From NCBI GenBank assembly GCA_900770895.1, contig CAAGMF010000199.1:1-27279 (forward strand): a stretch of DNA of 27,279 bases, read 5' to 3'. The notes beneath the pieces were generated by a model. The model saw only the letters and a program-made list of their open reading frames with translations. It had not been told where the DNA came from and ran no database searches. Both the position numbers and the translations under genes were made by a program. Of this stretch, positions 7,401-15,943 are shown in pieces; the first letter of the stretch is position 1, and every line of letters begins with the position of its first letter. The DNA comes from an uncultured Mitsuokella sp. Lineage in GTDB: Bacteria > Bacillota > Negativicutes > Selenomonadales > Selenomonadaceae.

Positions 7401-8855
7401 TCATCGTTTCATCATGATGGCGGCTTCATCGACGAAAGCCCGGAGCACAAGTTTCGATACCTCGGCCTCGGCATCGTGCGCTTTCACCTCGCTAGAGGCC
7501 TGAGCAAAAGCGACTCGCTGAGCAGATGTGGGCTGATCGGACTGCAATAGCTGGATAGCTAGGCTGGCTGCACGCGCCAAGCGATGCAGCTGCTGCAGTT
7601 GTGGCAGGAGCTCAGTCCTCGTCTCCGCTGGCAGGCCGGCCTCGAGCGCTTCACAGTCCGCCATCAGCTGCTGCAGCTCGGTGGACAGATGGCCGGCCAG
7701 CTGCTGACGTCTGGTCCGATCCATACCGTCTTTTCCTGATTGGCGCCGGAGCTTCATGTATTCGTCCAGCTCTGCTTTCATCGCCGGTGCATCATCGCGC
7801 CCGATCCTTGCCCAGCTGTTCTGCAGGTGCTGCATATGCTGAGCGACGTTTCCCATGGCTGTCGCCAACGGGCCGTATTGCTGCTTCAGTGCCTCCCGCC
7901 AGGCTTTCTCCGGCTCATAGGCAGCCGGATCAGCGGCACAGGCCGCACCGGTAGCCAGCGCGATTTTCGATAGCTGCGGCTGTTCCATCGGATTGTAGAA
8001 TACTGCCGGCAGCGACGGCTCAGCTGGCAACTTCTCCACCGGTCCGAGTGCCCGGGCTGTCGTCGCGTAGTCATTGACGGGATAGTTCCACCAGAGCCCC
8101 AGCTGCCGGCCATACAGGTTGTCGGCCGCTTGCAGCTGCCCGGCGGTCAGGTCTCCCAGAGCAACGCCCTCGCCCGTATACAGTACGATGATATCAGCTG
8201 CCAGACTGCGAGCGAATTCCCGCGTATACGTCCTAGGCTGGCCATCCTGCTCCATATCCTGACGATAGTACTCCGTCGGCACGGTGAAGAACATCAGCTG
8301 TTCTCCCGGATGGCGTGCGCGCATCTGTTCCTCCATGCGGTTCACGAGCTGGGCCTGGGCTGCACCTTTGCCGTCTTTCGCCTCTGCCGGGATATCATCG
8401 AAGAATATAGCGAAATCACGCACGCCCAAGGCGTACATGGAGTCGAGTTTGGCGAGCAGCAGCTCCCGGTCCTGGGCCGCTGCCTCGCCCTCATAGCTGA
8501 TATCCAGACCGGGCGATACGGCAAATATGAAATGCACGCCGCCCGCCTGAGCTGCACGGACCAACTCCTGCAGTCTGGCACAGTCAGCGTCAGGATAGGG
8601 CTGGCGCCATTTTGCCCGGTGGTATGGATCATCCTTGGGCGCATAGATATAGGCATTCAGGCCATTCCCCGCGCAGAACTGCAGCATATCGATCCGTACG
8701 GCCTGCGTCCAGGGCTGGCCGTAAAAGCCCTCGACGATACCGCGCAGCGGTATGCCGGCAGCTGCTCCATCAACCACACTGCCCGATATGATCCCCAGCA
8801 TGAGGCTTCCCGCCAGGCACAGACGCAGCCAAAGACGCCGCCAGAGCTTATGCAT
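7401..8855 (-). CDS. secreted GH84 beta-N-acetylglucosaminidase
   Basis: This is a glycoside hydrolase family 84 enzyme (the O-GlcNAcase/NagJ family), which removes beta-linked N-acetylglucosamine by substrate-assisted catalysis. Of 484 residues, about 1-33 form a signal peptide (Arg-rich start, hydrophobic core, Ala-Ala-Ala end); no lipobox is evident. The catalytic barrel opens with GIVEGFYGQPW (39-49), then NAYIYAPKDDPYH (67-79). The hallmark catalytic Asp pair is in FFDDIP (D153, D154). The C-terminal 180 or so residues look helical. The ATG overlaps the hisC stop by 8 nt, with AAGGAA 7 nt upstream, indicating translational coupling. Substrate is uncertain: wall-derived GlcNAc, host glycans or O-GlcNAc proteins. 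Location next to cell-wall genes favours wall turnover, but this is inference. Confidence 0.88.
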   Translation of the reverse strand: MHKLWRRLWLRLCLAGSLMLGIISGSVVDGAAAGIPLRGIVEGFYGQPWTQAVRIDMLQFCAGNGLNAYIYAPKDDPYHRAKWRQPYPDADCARLQELVRAAQAGGVHFIFAVSPGLDISYEGEAAAQDRELLLAKLDSMYALGVRDFAIFFDDIPAEAKDGKGAAQAQLVNRMEEQMRARHPGEQLMFFTVPTEYYRQDMEQDGQPRTYTREFARSLAADIIVLYTGEGVALGDLTAGQLQAADNLYGRQLGLWWNYPVNDYATTARALGPVEKLPAEPSLPAVFYNPMEQPQLSKIALATGAACAADPAAYEPEKAWREALKQQYGPLATAMGNVAQHMQHLQNSWARIGRDDAPAMKAELDEYMKLRRQSGKDGMDRTRRQQLAGHLSTELQQLMADCEALEAGLPAETRTELLPQLQQLHRLARAASLAIQLLQSDQPTSAQRVAFAQASSEVKAHDAEAEVSKLVLRAFVDEAAIMMKR

Positions 8856-9909
8856 GGATCAATTCCTTCACCGCAGCGATGAATGTCTCCATCTCAGCCT
8901 GAGTGCCGATGGTGATGCGGAGATAGTTCTCGAGCACCGGCTTCTTGAAATAGCGCACGAAGATATCGCGCTGCTTCAGCTCCTCGAACAATTTGCCAGC
9001 ATCCGTCCCTTTGCGGGTCGCGAATATGAAATTCGTCTGCGAGTCACAGAACTCGAATCCGAGTGCCCGCAGCTCCTTTTTCGTCCATTCGCGGGTTGCC
9101 ACGACCTTGGCCACGATATCGCAGAAATAAGCATCGTCCTCGATGGCAGCGGCTCCCGTCACGAGCGACGGCATGTTCATCGTATAGGAATTCACGGAGA
9201 ACTTCACATCATTCAGATACTTTATGAGCTTCTTCGGTCCGAAAGCATAGCCGATGCGCATACCGGCCATGGCTCGCGATTTCGACATCGTCCGCGTCAC
9301 GATGATATTATCGTATTTCTTGATGAGCGGCAAAGCCGTCTCGCCGCCGAAATCGATATAGGCCTCGTCGACGACGACGACGGAGTCAGGATTACCGGCG
9401 ACGATGCGCTCCACCTCATCACGGGAGAGCACGCGTCCCGTCGGCGCATTGGCGTTGGCAAAGATGATGCCGCCATTCTCGCGCCCGATATAGTCATCCG
9501 GATTCAGACGGAACTCCGGTGCCGGCGTCAGCGGCACCGTCTCGTACGGAATGCGATACACATCGGCCCAGACCTCATAGAACGAATACGTGATATCCGG
9601 GAACAATATCGGCTTTTTCCCCGCAAAGAACGTCAGGAAGCACATCGACAGCACATCATCCGAGCCCACGCCGACGAATATCTGATCTTCGGGAACGCCA
9701 TAATAGGCGGACAGCTTCTCCGTCAGCATGTGGCAGTCCGGCTGCGGATATTTGCGCAGGTCATCCGTCGAAAAGCTGCGCAATGCCTCTGCAACGCGCG
9801 GTGACGGTGCATAGGGGCATTCATTCGTATTCAGCTTTATGACCTTGCGCTGGGGCTGCTCACCCGGCGTATAGGGAACTACCTTGCGTATATTGTCCTC
9901 GAAACTCAT
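8848..9909 (-). CDS. hisC: histidinol-phosphate aminotransferase
   Basis: This is a fold-type I PLP aminotransferase, 353 residues, that converts imidazole-acetol phosphate to histidinol phosphate. Many members also transaminate aromatic amino acids. Visible features are KLNTNECPYAPSP (25-37), GVGSDDVL (80-87), the NANAPTG segment (152-158), the PLP-binding region DEAYIDF (181-187), and the Schiff-base lysine in TMSKSRAMAGMRIGYAF (K210). The usual motif is SKAFGLAGLRIGY. The start is ATG 9909, with GGGGAGGA about 5 nt upstream; a longer in-frame start at 9951 overlaps polC and lacks a site. It is not in a histidine operon: it follows polC by 34 nt and overlaps the glycosidase gene. Its main role could therefore be aromatic amino acid synthesis. 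Confidence 0.88.
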   Translation of the reverse strand: MSFEDNIRKVVPYTPGEQPQRKVIKLNTNECPYAPSPRVAEALRSFSTDDLRKYPQPDCHMLTEKLSAYYGVPEDQIFVGVGSDDVLSMCFLTFFAGKKPILFPDITYSFYEVWADVYRIPYETVPLTPAPEFRLNPDDYIGRENGGIIFANANAPTGRVLSRDEVERIVAGNPDSVVVVDEAYIDFGGETALPLIKKYDNIIVTRTMSKSRAMAGMRIGYAFGPKKLIKYLNDVKFSVNSYTMNMPSLVTGAAAIEDDAYFCDIVAKVVATREWTKKELRALGFEFCDSQTNFIFATRKGTDAGKLFEELKQRDIFVRYFKKPVLENYLRITIGTQAEMETFIAAVKELIHA

Positions 9910-9943
9910 ATTATGTCCTCCCCGTAATGAATACCATATATCA

Positions 9944-12900
9944 TCAGGCATTGAGACCGGCGAACAGATCGATCTGATCGCTCTCGCTCATGCCGTCCAG
10001 CGTACCATGCTCGCGCAGTATCTTTACCTGATTGTCGTTCAGCCCCGCGCGGCGGTGCAGATCCTCGATCGAGGTGAACGGGCCGTGCCGCCGGGCCTCG
10101 ACGATCGCCTCAGGCGCTTTCGTGCCCATGTTGGGCAGCGCCGAGAACGGCGGCAACAGCGACTTGTCATGCATGATGAATTCTGTCGCTGACGACTCAT
10201 ACAGACTGACTTTCTCGCAGGTGAAGCCACGCAAGTACATCTCCCAGGCCAGTTGCAGGACGATGAGTATGTCCTTATGCTTCGCATCGAGCTTCGTTTC
10301 CTTCGACTGCTCCATCAGCTTGTCGATCTGTTCCTTCACATAGTCCTTGCCGCGCGAGATGACATTCGCATCGAACTCCGCCGCCCTTATCGAGAAATAG
10401 GCTGCATAGTAGGCCAGCGGATAATGCACTTTGCAATAAGCGATACGGTAAGCCATCATGACGTAGGCCGTAGCATGGGCGCGCGGGAACAGATACTTGA
10501 TTTTCTGGCAGGACTCTATGAACCACTCCGGCACATGACCATCGAGCAGTTTCTGCACGACATCCGGCTTGATGCCCTTGCCTTTGCGGACTTTCTCCAT
10601 CGTCTGGAAAGACAGCAGCGGATCGATGCCCTTATGTATGAGATACATCATGATATCGTCACGTGCCGATATCGCATTCTTCAGCGTGCAGGTACCGGAT
10701 TTTATGAGGTCCTGGGCATTGCCGAGCCAGACATCCGTACCATGCGAGAATCCGGAGATGCGCACGAGGTCTGAGTAGCAGTCCGGCTGCGTATCGTCGA
10801 TCATCTGGCGCGTGAACGACGTACGGAACTCCGGTATGCCGAATGTCCCCGAATTCGCTCCGAGCTCCTCCGGGTCGAGGCCGAGCGGCACGGTGCTGTT
10901 GAACAGTGCCATCGTCGGCCGGTCGTCGAACGGTATCGTCTTCGGATCGCGATGCGTGAGGTTCTCGAGCATCTTTATGACCGTCGGATCATCGTGTCCC
11001 AGGATATCGAGCTTGACCAGGCGACTCGATATGGAGTGATAGTCGAAATGCGTCGTAATTGTCCCGCAATTCATATCATTAGCAGGATGCTGGACGGGAC
11101 TGAAGAAATGGACATCCATGTTGCGCGGCACGACCATGATGCCGGCCGGATGCTGACCGGTCGTCGACTTCACGCCCTCGCAGCCCTTCGCCATCCGGTC
11201 GATGAACGCCCCATTCTTCTTGAGGCCGCGTTCCTCGAAATACTTGCGGGCGTAGCCAAAAGCTGTCTTTTCCGCGACCGTCTGTATGGATCCTGCCCGA
11301 TAGACGTTGTCCTTGCCGAACAGGATCTCTGTATATTTGTGGGCCGTCGGCTGATAGAAGCCCGAGAAATTCAAATCGATATCAGGGACCTTGTCGCCAT
11401 CGAAGCCCAGGAATACCGCGAACGGGATATCGTGGCCATCCTTGACGAGCGGCGTCCCGCAGACGGGGCAGACCTTGTCCGGCAAATCAAAGCCCGAGCC
11501 ATAGGAGCCATCTGTTATGAATTTGCTGTACTGGCAGTTCGGGCAGCGCCAGTGCGGCGGCAGAGGATTGACCTCCGTAATGCCGGTCATCGTCGCGATG
11601 AACGACGAGCCGACCGACCCTCGTGAACCGACGAGGTAGCCATCGTCATTCGACTTCTTGACGAGTCGCTGCGCGATGAGGTACAGCACGGAGAAGCCGT
11701 GCCCTATGATCGGTTTCAGCTCCTGCTGCAGCCGGTCCTCGACGATTTTCGGTAGGTTCTGTCCATAGAGCGCCCGGGCCCGTTTGTAGGACATATCGCG
11801 TATCTCTTCATCGGCGCCCGGTATGGACGGCGAGTACAGCGGGTCCGGTATGGGCTTGAACCGCTCGATCTGCTCTGCGACGCGGCGGGGATTCTCCACG
11901 ACGACCTCGTAGGCCATCTCCTGCCCCAGATAATCGAACTCCGCCAGCATCTCCTCCGTCGTGCGCAGGTATATGGGCGGCTGCGGGTCGGTCATACCGT
12001 GACTGTTCTGGATGATGGCCCGGTAGATGCTATCCTCAGGATTCAGAAAATGCACATCGCAGGTAGCGACGACCATCTTGCCGAGTTTCTGAGCCAGTTC
12101 GACGACTTTCAGATTGATGGCGCGCAGATCGTCATCCGTCTTGATATCCGGATGCTTCCTGTCATCGCGCTTGAGGAAATCATTGTTGTGAATCGGCTGT
12201 ATTTCGAGATAATCATAGAACGAGGCGATTTCCAGCAATTCCTCGTCAGGGCGGTGCTCCTCGATCGCCTGGATGAGCTCGCCGGCTTCGCAGGCTGAGC
12301 CGATGAGAAGTCCCTCGCGGTACTCCTCGATAATCTCGCGCGGCAGCCGCGGCCGCTTGTAGAAATATTTCAGATGCGACAGCGAGACCAGCTGGTACAG
12401 GTTGCGCAGTCCATTCGGATTTTTCGCGAGGAATATGATATGATAGGCTTTCTGCTTGTAATCGTACGTCTTGCTCAGATAGCCCTCCATGCCGTAGATG
12501 ATCTTGATGTCCAGCTTATTCTCTTTGACACATTTTGCGGCATTCGGGTAGGCCTGCACGACACCATGATCGGTGATGGCCACGGCCGGCCAGCCCCAGC
12601 GGGCGGCCGTCTTTATGAGGTCCTCGACGGACACGACGGCATCGAGCGCACTCATCGTCGTATGAGCATGCAGCTCGACGCGCTTGACTTCGCCCTTGTC
12701 CTCGCGCTGCTTCTTCTCTTTCTTGGCCAGGCTGTCGATGAACAGGACATAGTCATTGACGAAGGTATCAAAGCGCACGGTGCCGCGCACCCGTACCAGC
12801 ATGCCCTCCTTCAGCTGGCTGACGATGGCATCCATATCCTCCGGCTCCTCGTTGCGCTTGCGCCGCGAGGAGAAGAATTTCTTGCAGCTGATGCCATTCG

Positions 12901-13813
12901 TATCGTCGGCCAGGCTGAACGACAGCAACTTCGTACCGGACTTGAACTCGTTCGTATGGATGCCCGATATGGCGCCCTGACCGATATAGCCCTCGAGGAT
13001 GACATTCTTCGTCTCGCCCTCGAGATCGTCGATTTTCGTCACCTCGCCGACGACGCCACGGCCGAAAATGACATTGCCCGGATTCTGGATGACGACAGGA
13101 CCGGACGCCGGTGCTGCCTTCGGTTTGCTGACGGACGTCCCAGCCTTTTTCGGCTTAGACGCAGCAGCTTTAGCTTTAGGTGCGGCAGCAACGGCCGGAG
13201 CGGCTGGCATCGATTGCGATTTCTGCCGGGCCTGTCTGGCGGCCGCCTGCTTCACCTGTGCTTCGACTTTGGCAAAGCGGTCATCGACCTGCATGTCATG
13301 GAGCACCTTGTCACTGGCCACACATTCCACGGCGCAGCGATAGCCGATCATGCGATGCAGTGCCGTGCTCATATGCTCAGCCACTGCCCGCGACTGCAGG
13401 AACTCGAGGGACAGACCTCCGGGAACATCGATGATGATCTGGCTGCCCTGCACGCTGTATTGGGAGCGCTTCAGTATCTGATAGACGACGGTATCATCGC
13501 TGGCGGTTTCCCAGACGAGATCCGGCCATATCTGCTCCAGAGCCGCCTCTACGTCTACGACATTCTGATAGAATATGACCTCGCTGAGTCCCTCCTGCTC
13601 GCAGATCGTATCAGCCAGACGCTGCAACAGCTCATCCGGCACCAGACGCTGCGACTGTACCACGATCTCCCAGCGCCGCATACGCGGGGTTATCTCGACA
13701 TGCCTGATGGCACACGTAGACAGCTGATCAGATTCCTCATCCGTCAGCTGCAGGTGCTGAGCGAACTGCCACAGCAGGTTCACATTATCAGGTACAATGC
13801 GGAATTTCTGCAT
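9944..13813 (-). CDS. polC: DNA polymerase III alpha subunit, PolC type, lacking the proofreading exonuclease domain
   Basis: This is the replicative polymerase of low-GC Gram-positive lineages, here 1289 residues against about 1437 in Bacillus subtilis. In order it has an N-terminal domain (1-190), an Ala/Lys/Pro linker (about 195-240), an OB fold (about 245-365) and a PHP domain starting HAHTTMSALD (382-391). The polymerase core follows, with LVGSRGSVGSSF (727-738), a zinc finger (C757/C760, C782/C785) and the catalytic PDIDLNF (D811, D813). The C-terminus has helix-hairpin-helix repeats. In PolC the DnaQ-like exonuclease normally interrupts the PHP domain after YGLEA. Here YGMEGYLSKTYDYKQKAYHI (440-459) runs straight across, and no DxETTG motif is present. 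PHP metal-ligand candidates remain (H382, H384, D391, ITDHG, CDVHF). The start is ATG 13813 with AAGGAGAG 8 nt upstream. Confidence 0.95.
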   Translation of the reverse strand: MQKFRIVPDNVNLLWQFAQHLQLTDEESDQLSTCAIRHVEITPRMRRWEIVVQSQRLVPDELLQRLADTICEQEGLSEVIFYQNVVDVEAALEQIWPDLVWETASDDTVVYQILKRSQYSVQGSQIIIDVPGGLSLEFLQSRAVAEHMSTALHRMIGYRCAVECVASDKVLHDMQVDDRFAKVEAQVKQAAARQARQKSQSMPAAPAVAAAPKAKAAASKPKKAGTSVSKPKAAPASGPVVIQNPGNVIFGRGVVGEVTKIDDLEGETKNVILEGYIGQGAISGIHTNEFKSGTKLLSFSLADDTNGISCKKFFSSRRKRNEEPEDMDAIVSQLKEGMLVRVRGTVRFDTFVNDYVLFIDSLAKKEKKQREDKGEVKRVELHAHTTMSALDAVVSVEDLIKTAARWGWPAVAITDHGVVQAYPNAAKCVKENKLDIKIIYGMEGYLSKTYDYKQKAYHIIFLAKNPNGLRNLYQLVSLSHLKYFYKRPRLPREIIEEYREGLLIGSACEAGELIQAIEEHRPDEELLEIASFYDYLEIQPIHNNDFLKRDDRKHPDIKTDDDLRAINLKVVELAQKLGKMVVATCDVHFLNPEDSIYRAIIQNSHGMTDPQPPIYLRTTEEMLAEFDYLGQEMAYEVVVENPRRVAEQIERFKPIPDPLYSPSIPGADEEIRDMSYKRARALYGQNLPKIVEDRLQQELKPIIGHGFSVLYLIAQRLVKKSNDDGYLVGSRGSVGSSFIATMTGITEVNPLPPHWRCPNCQYSKFITDGSYGSGFDLPDKVCPVCGTPLVKDGHDIPFAVFLGFDGDKVPDIDLNFSGFYQPTAHKYTEILFGKDNVYRAGSIQTVAEKTAFGYARKYFEERGLKKNGAFIDRMAKGCEGVKSTTGQHPAGIMVVPRNMDVHFFSPVQHPANDMNCGTITTHFDYHSISSRLVKLDILGHDDPTVIKMLENLTHRDPKTIPFDDRPTMALFNSTVPLGLDPEELGANSGTFGIPEFRTSFTRQMIDDTQPDCYSDLVRISGFSHGTDVWLGNAQDLIKSGTCTLKNAISARDDIMMYLIHKGIDPLLSFQTMEKVRKGKGIKPDVVQKLLDGHVPEWFIESCQKIKYLFPRAHATAYVMMAYRIAYCKVHYPLAYYAAYFSIRAAEFDANVISRGKDYVKEQIDKLMEQSKETKLDAKHKDILIVLQLAWEMYLRGFTCEKVSLYESSATEFIMHDKSLLPPFSALPNMGTKAPEAIVEARRHGPFTSIEDLHRRAGLNDNQVKILREHGTLDGMSESDQIDLFAGLNA

Positions 13814-13844
13814 ATATGACGCTCTCCTTAATCATGTCAGCCAT

Positions 13845-14483
13845 TCACTGGTCATCGTCGAGTTCGATATCTTTGGGATATAGTTTAGCATATTTACGCT
13901 GAGCTTCAAGTACTTTCTTCACATAATTACGCGTCTCGCTGTACGGGATCTGCTCGACGTCTGCGAACTCCTGTCCCCAGCCGTATTCATTCATCCACGC
14001 ATGGACATTGCCGCGGCCGGCATTATAGGCAGCCAGCGCCAGGATATCGTTGCCGCGGAACTCCCGCTCCAGGCTGCGCAGGTACCAGATGCCATAGCGG
14101 ATATTCCGCTCGGGATCGTGCAGCGCATCCGGCGTGTAGCTCGGATCAGACAGCTCCTGCGCGATCCAGCCAGCCGTCTCCGGCATGAGCTGCATGAGCC
14201 CAACGGCTCCCGTAGATGAGTGGATATCGTTCTGGAATTTGCTCTCCACGAGCACGACCGCCGCTGCCAGATTGCTGTCGACGGAGTATTGCTCCGAATA
14301 CTCCTCGATCAGCTGACGATATGGGTATGGGTAAATGTACTCGCGCTGTATCGCGGGCAGCTGCGACAGGAAATACACGCCCAGCGACAGCACCAGAACA
14401 AATATGGCCAGGATGAGCGTGCATCCCGTACGCTGTTGTTGCTTCCGGCTGGCCTGTACGCGGTCGCGGAAGTCATCCTTCAT
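13845..14483 (-). CDS. membrane-anchored lytic transglycosylase (SLT domain)
   Basis: This enzyme cleaves peptidoglycan glycan strands with formation of 1,6-anhydro-muropeptides. The 212-residue protein has a basic N-terminus and one hydrophobic segment (about 21-40) that is probably a membrane anchor. The SLT domain follows, with the catalytic glutamate in VLVESKF (E80), STGAVGLMQLMPETA (about 90-104), NIRYGIWYLRSL (about 127-138) and ALAAYNAGRGNV (about 149-160). It is a small member resembling the transglycosylases found beside coaE or polA in related genomes. The start ATG 14483 is preceded by GGAGGAG at 7 nt and overlaps the coaE stop by 11 nt, so translation is coupled. Confidence 0.92.
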   Translation of the reverse strand: MKDDFRDRVQASRKQQQRTGCTLILAIFVLVLSLGVYFLSQLPAIQREYIYPYPYRQLIEEYSEQYSVDSNLAAAVVLVESKFQNDIHSSTGAVGLMQLMPETAGWIAQELSDPSYTPDALHDPERNIRYGIWYLRSLEREFRGNDILALAAYNAGRGNVHAWMNEYGWGQEFADVEQIPYSETRNYVKKVLEAQRKYAKLYPKDIELDDDQ

Positions 14484-15063
14484 GCCTGATCTCCTCCCAG
14501 AGCCTGTCCACTTGTTCCAGCGTCGCCTGTCGCGAGCCCGAGTTATCTATGATGACATCCGCCAGTGCTCGCTTCTCCTCCAGCGGCATCTGCGATGCTA
14601 TGCGTTGCCTGGCCTCAGCCTCTGAATAATCATTGCGCTTTATGAGCCGGGCCAGCTGTACCTCGGGCCGCACGTATACGAGCCATGTGACATCTGCCAG
14701 CTTGTCCCACTGCACTTCGAACAGCAATGGCACATCGAGGACCTGCACGGTTCCCGGCCGCCCCTTGGCCAGCTCGCGCTCGACGACGTCGCGTATGAGC
14801 GGATGGGAGATATGGTCGACCCATGATTTCTCAGCCGGGTCCGCAAACGTCAGCCGGCCGATCTGCCGGCGGTCGAGACCGCCATCGGCTCGCACGACAC
14901 GGGAGCCGAAATGCTCTACATAAGCCTTATACAGCGCCTCACCAGGCTCAGCCAGCCGCGCCGCAATCTTGTCGGCATCTATTATGACAGCACCGAGGCT
15001 GGCCAGATGCTGGGATACCGTGCTCTTGCCGCTGGCGATGCCGCCCGTCAATCCTATGATCAT
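14473..15063 (-). CDS. coaE: dephospho-CoA kinase
   Basis: CoaE performs the last step of coenzyme A synthesis, ATP-dependent phosphorylation of the 3'-hydroxyl of dephospho-CoA. The 196-residue protein starts MIIGLTGGIASGKST, with the P-loop at residues 7-14. It continues with IDADKIAARLAEPG (about 28-41) and the lid and base region WVDHISHPLIRD, DVPLLFEV and VRPEVQLARLIKRN. The start is ATG 15063, with GGAGG 6 nt upstream. A longer frame to 15111 would lie inside mutM and is rejected. It begins one base after the mutM stop and overlaps the transglycosylase gene. The polA-mutM-coaE order is common in Firmicutes. Confidence 0.95.
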   Translation of the reverse strand: MIIGLTGGIASGKSTVSQHLASLGAVIIDADKIAARLAEPGEALYKAYVEHFGSRVVRADGGLDRRQIGRLTFADPAEKSWVDHISHPLIRDVVERELAKGRPGTVQVLDVPLLFEVQWDKLADVTWLVYVRPEVQLARLIKRNDYSEAEARQRIASQMPLEEKRALADVIIDNSGSRQATLEQVDRLWEEIRHEG

Positions 15064-15064
15064 A

Positions 15065-15910
15065 TCATGCCTCCGGTATTGCCTGACAATGGGGGCAGAA
15101 ATGCGCACCACGTCCGCCGATGGTCATTTTCTCGATCGGGGTGCCGCATACGGGACACGGCAGTCCCTTCCTGTTATAGACATTGAGCTTTTCCTGATGA
15201 TGTCCCTGCCCGCCCGCGCCATTCAAATAGTCGCGGAACGTCGTACCACCATCAGCTATGCCAGCCGCTATGACTTCGTTCACCGCCGCCTGCAGGCGAC
15301 GGCACTCCTCCTCGCTGAGACTCATGGCCAGGCGAAACGGGGAGAGGCGTGCGACGAATAATGCCTCATCCGCATAGATGTTGCCGATCCCACCGATCTT
15401 GTGCTGATCGAGCAGGAACGATTTGATGCGCATGCGACTGCGCCGCGTCTTGCGATAGATATACTCAGCTGTGAATCCAGCGGAGAGCGGCTCCGGTCCC
15501 ATGGTAGCCAGCCCCTTCAATAGCGGGCTGGTTGCCGGCGTCTCATCCGCACTCAGGCCATAGATGACACCGAGCGTGCGCGTATCGCCATAGACGAGCG
15601 CGCCCTTATCGAGATAGAAAATCATGCGCGCATACCGGTCATGGATTTCCGGCTCTGTATGATAGACGAGATGTCCCGTCATCCGCAGATGGAAGATAAC
15701 TCGTGCCCCGCTTGTGAGCTCGAGCGCCAGATATTTCCCACGCCGCCGCATACCGGCGATTTCCTGCCCGGTCACGAGCGCCTGGAACTCAGCGGGGCTC
15801 GGATATTGCAGCTGTCGTGGCAGACGGATATCGACAGACTCGATGCGCCGTCCCACCAGCTTTTCATCCAGATATCGACGTATGATCTCTACTTCTGGCA
15901 TTTCCGGCAT
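15065..15910 (-). CDS. mutM: formamidopyrimidine-DNA glycosylase
   Basis: MutM (Fpg) removes 8-oxoguanine and formamidopyrimidines and nicks the abasic site (beta,delta-elimination). The 281-residue protein starts MPEMPEVE; after loss of Met, the N-terminal Pro is the nucleophile and the next Glu is catalytic, which fixes the start. Other features are RRGKYLALEL (57-66, with the beta-elimination Lys), the QHKIGGIGNIYADEALF segment (169-185) and the C-terminal zinc finger with C252, C255, C272 and C275. All key residues are present. It lies 33 nt after polA and 1 nt before coaE. This puts oxidative base repair in the same unit as the gap-filling polymerase. Confidence 0.97.
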   Translation of the reverse strand: MPEMPEVEIIRRYLDEKLVGRRIESVDIRLPRQLQYPSPAEFQALVTGQEIAGMRRRGKYLALELTSGARVIFHLRMTGHLVYHTEPEIHDRYARMIFYLDKGALVYGDTRTLGVIYGLSADETPATSPLLKGLATMGPEPLSAGFTAEYIYRKTRRSRMRIKSFLLDQHKIGGIGNIYADEALFVARLSPFRLAMSLSEEECRRLQAAVNEVIAAGIADGGTTFRDYLNGAGGQGHHQEKLNVYNRKGLPCPVCGTPIEKMTIGGRGAHFCPHCQAIPEA

Positions 15911-15943
15911 ATATCCCTGCCCCCTTGGCTGTTCCTGCTCCCG

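Noticed and set aside
8752..9804. Plus-strand open frame of 350 codons opposite hisC and the glycosidase start
   Set aside because: It spans two real minus-strand genes and their junction, and has no recognisable domain or ribosome site.
12374..13819. Plus-strand open frame of 481 codons opposite polC
   Set aside because: Fully antisense to the conserved PolC N-terminus, OB fold and PHP domain. The composition is typical of a shadow frame, with no family features.
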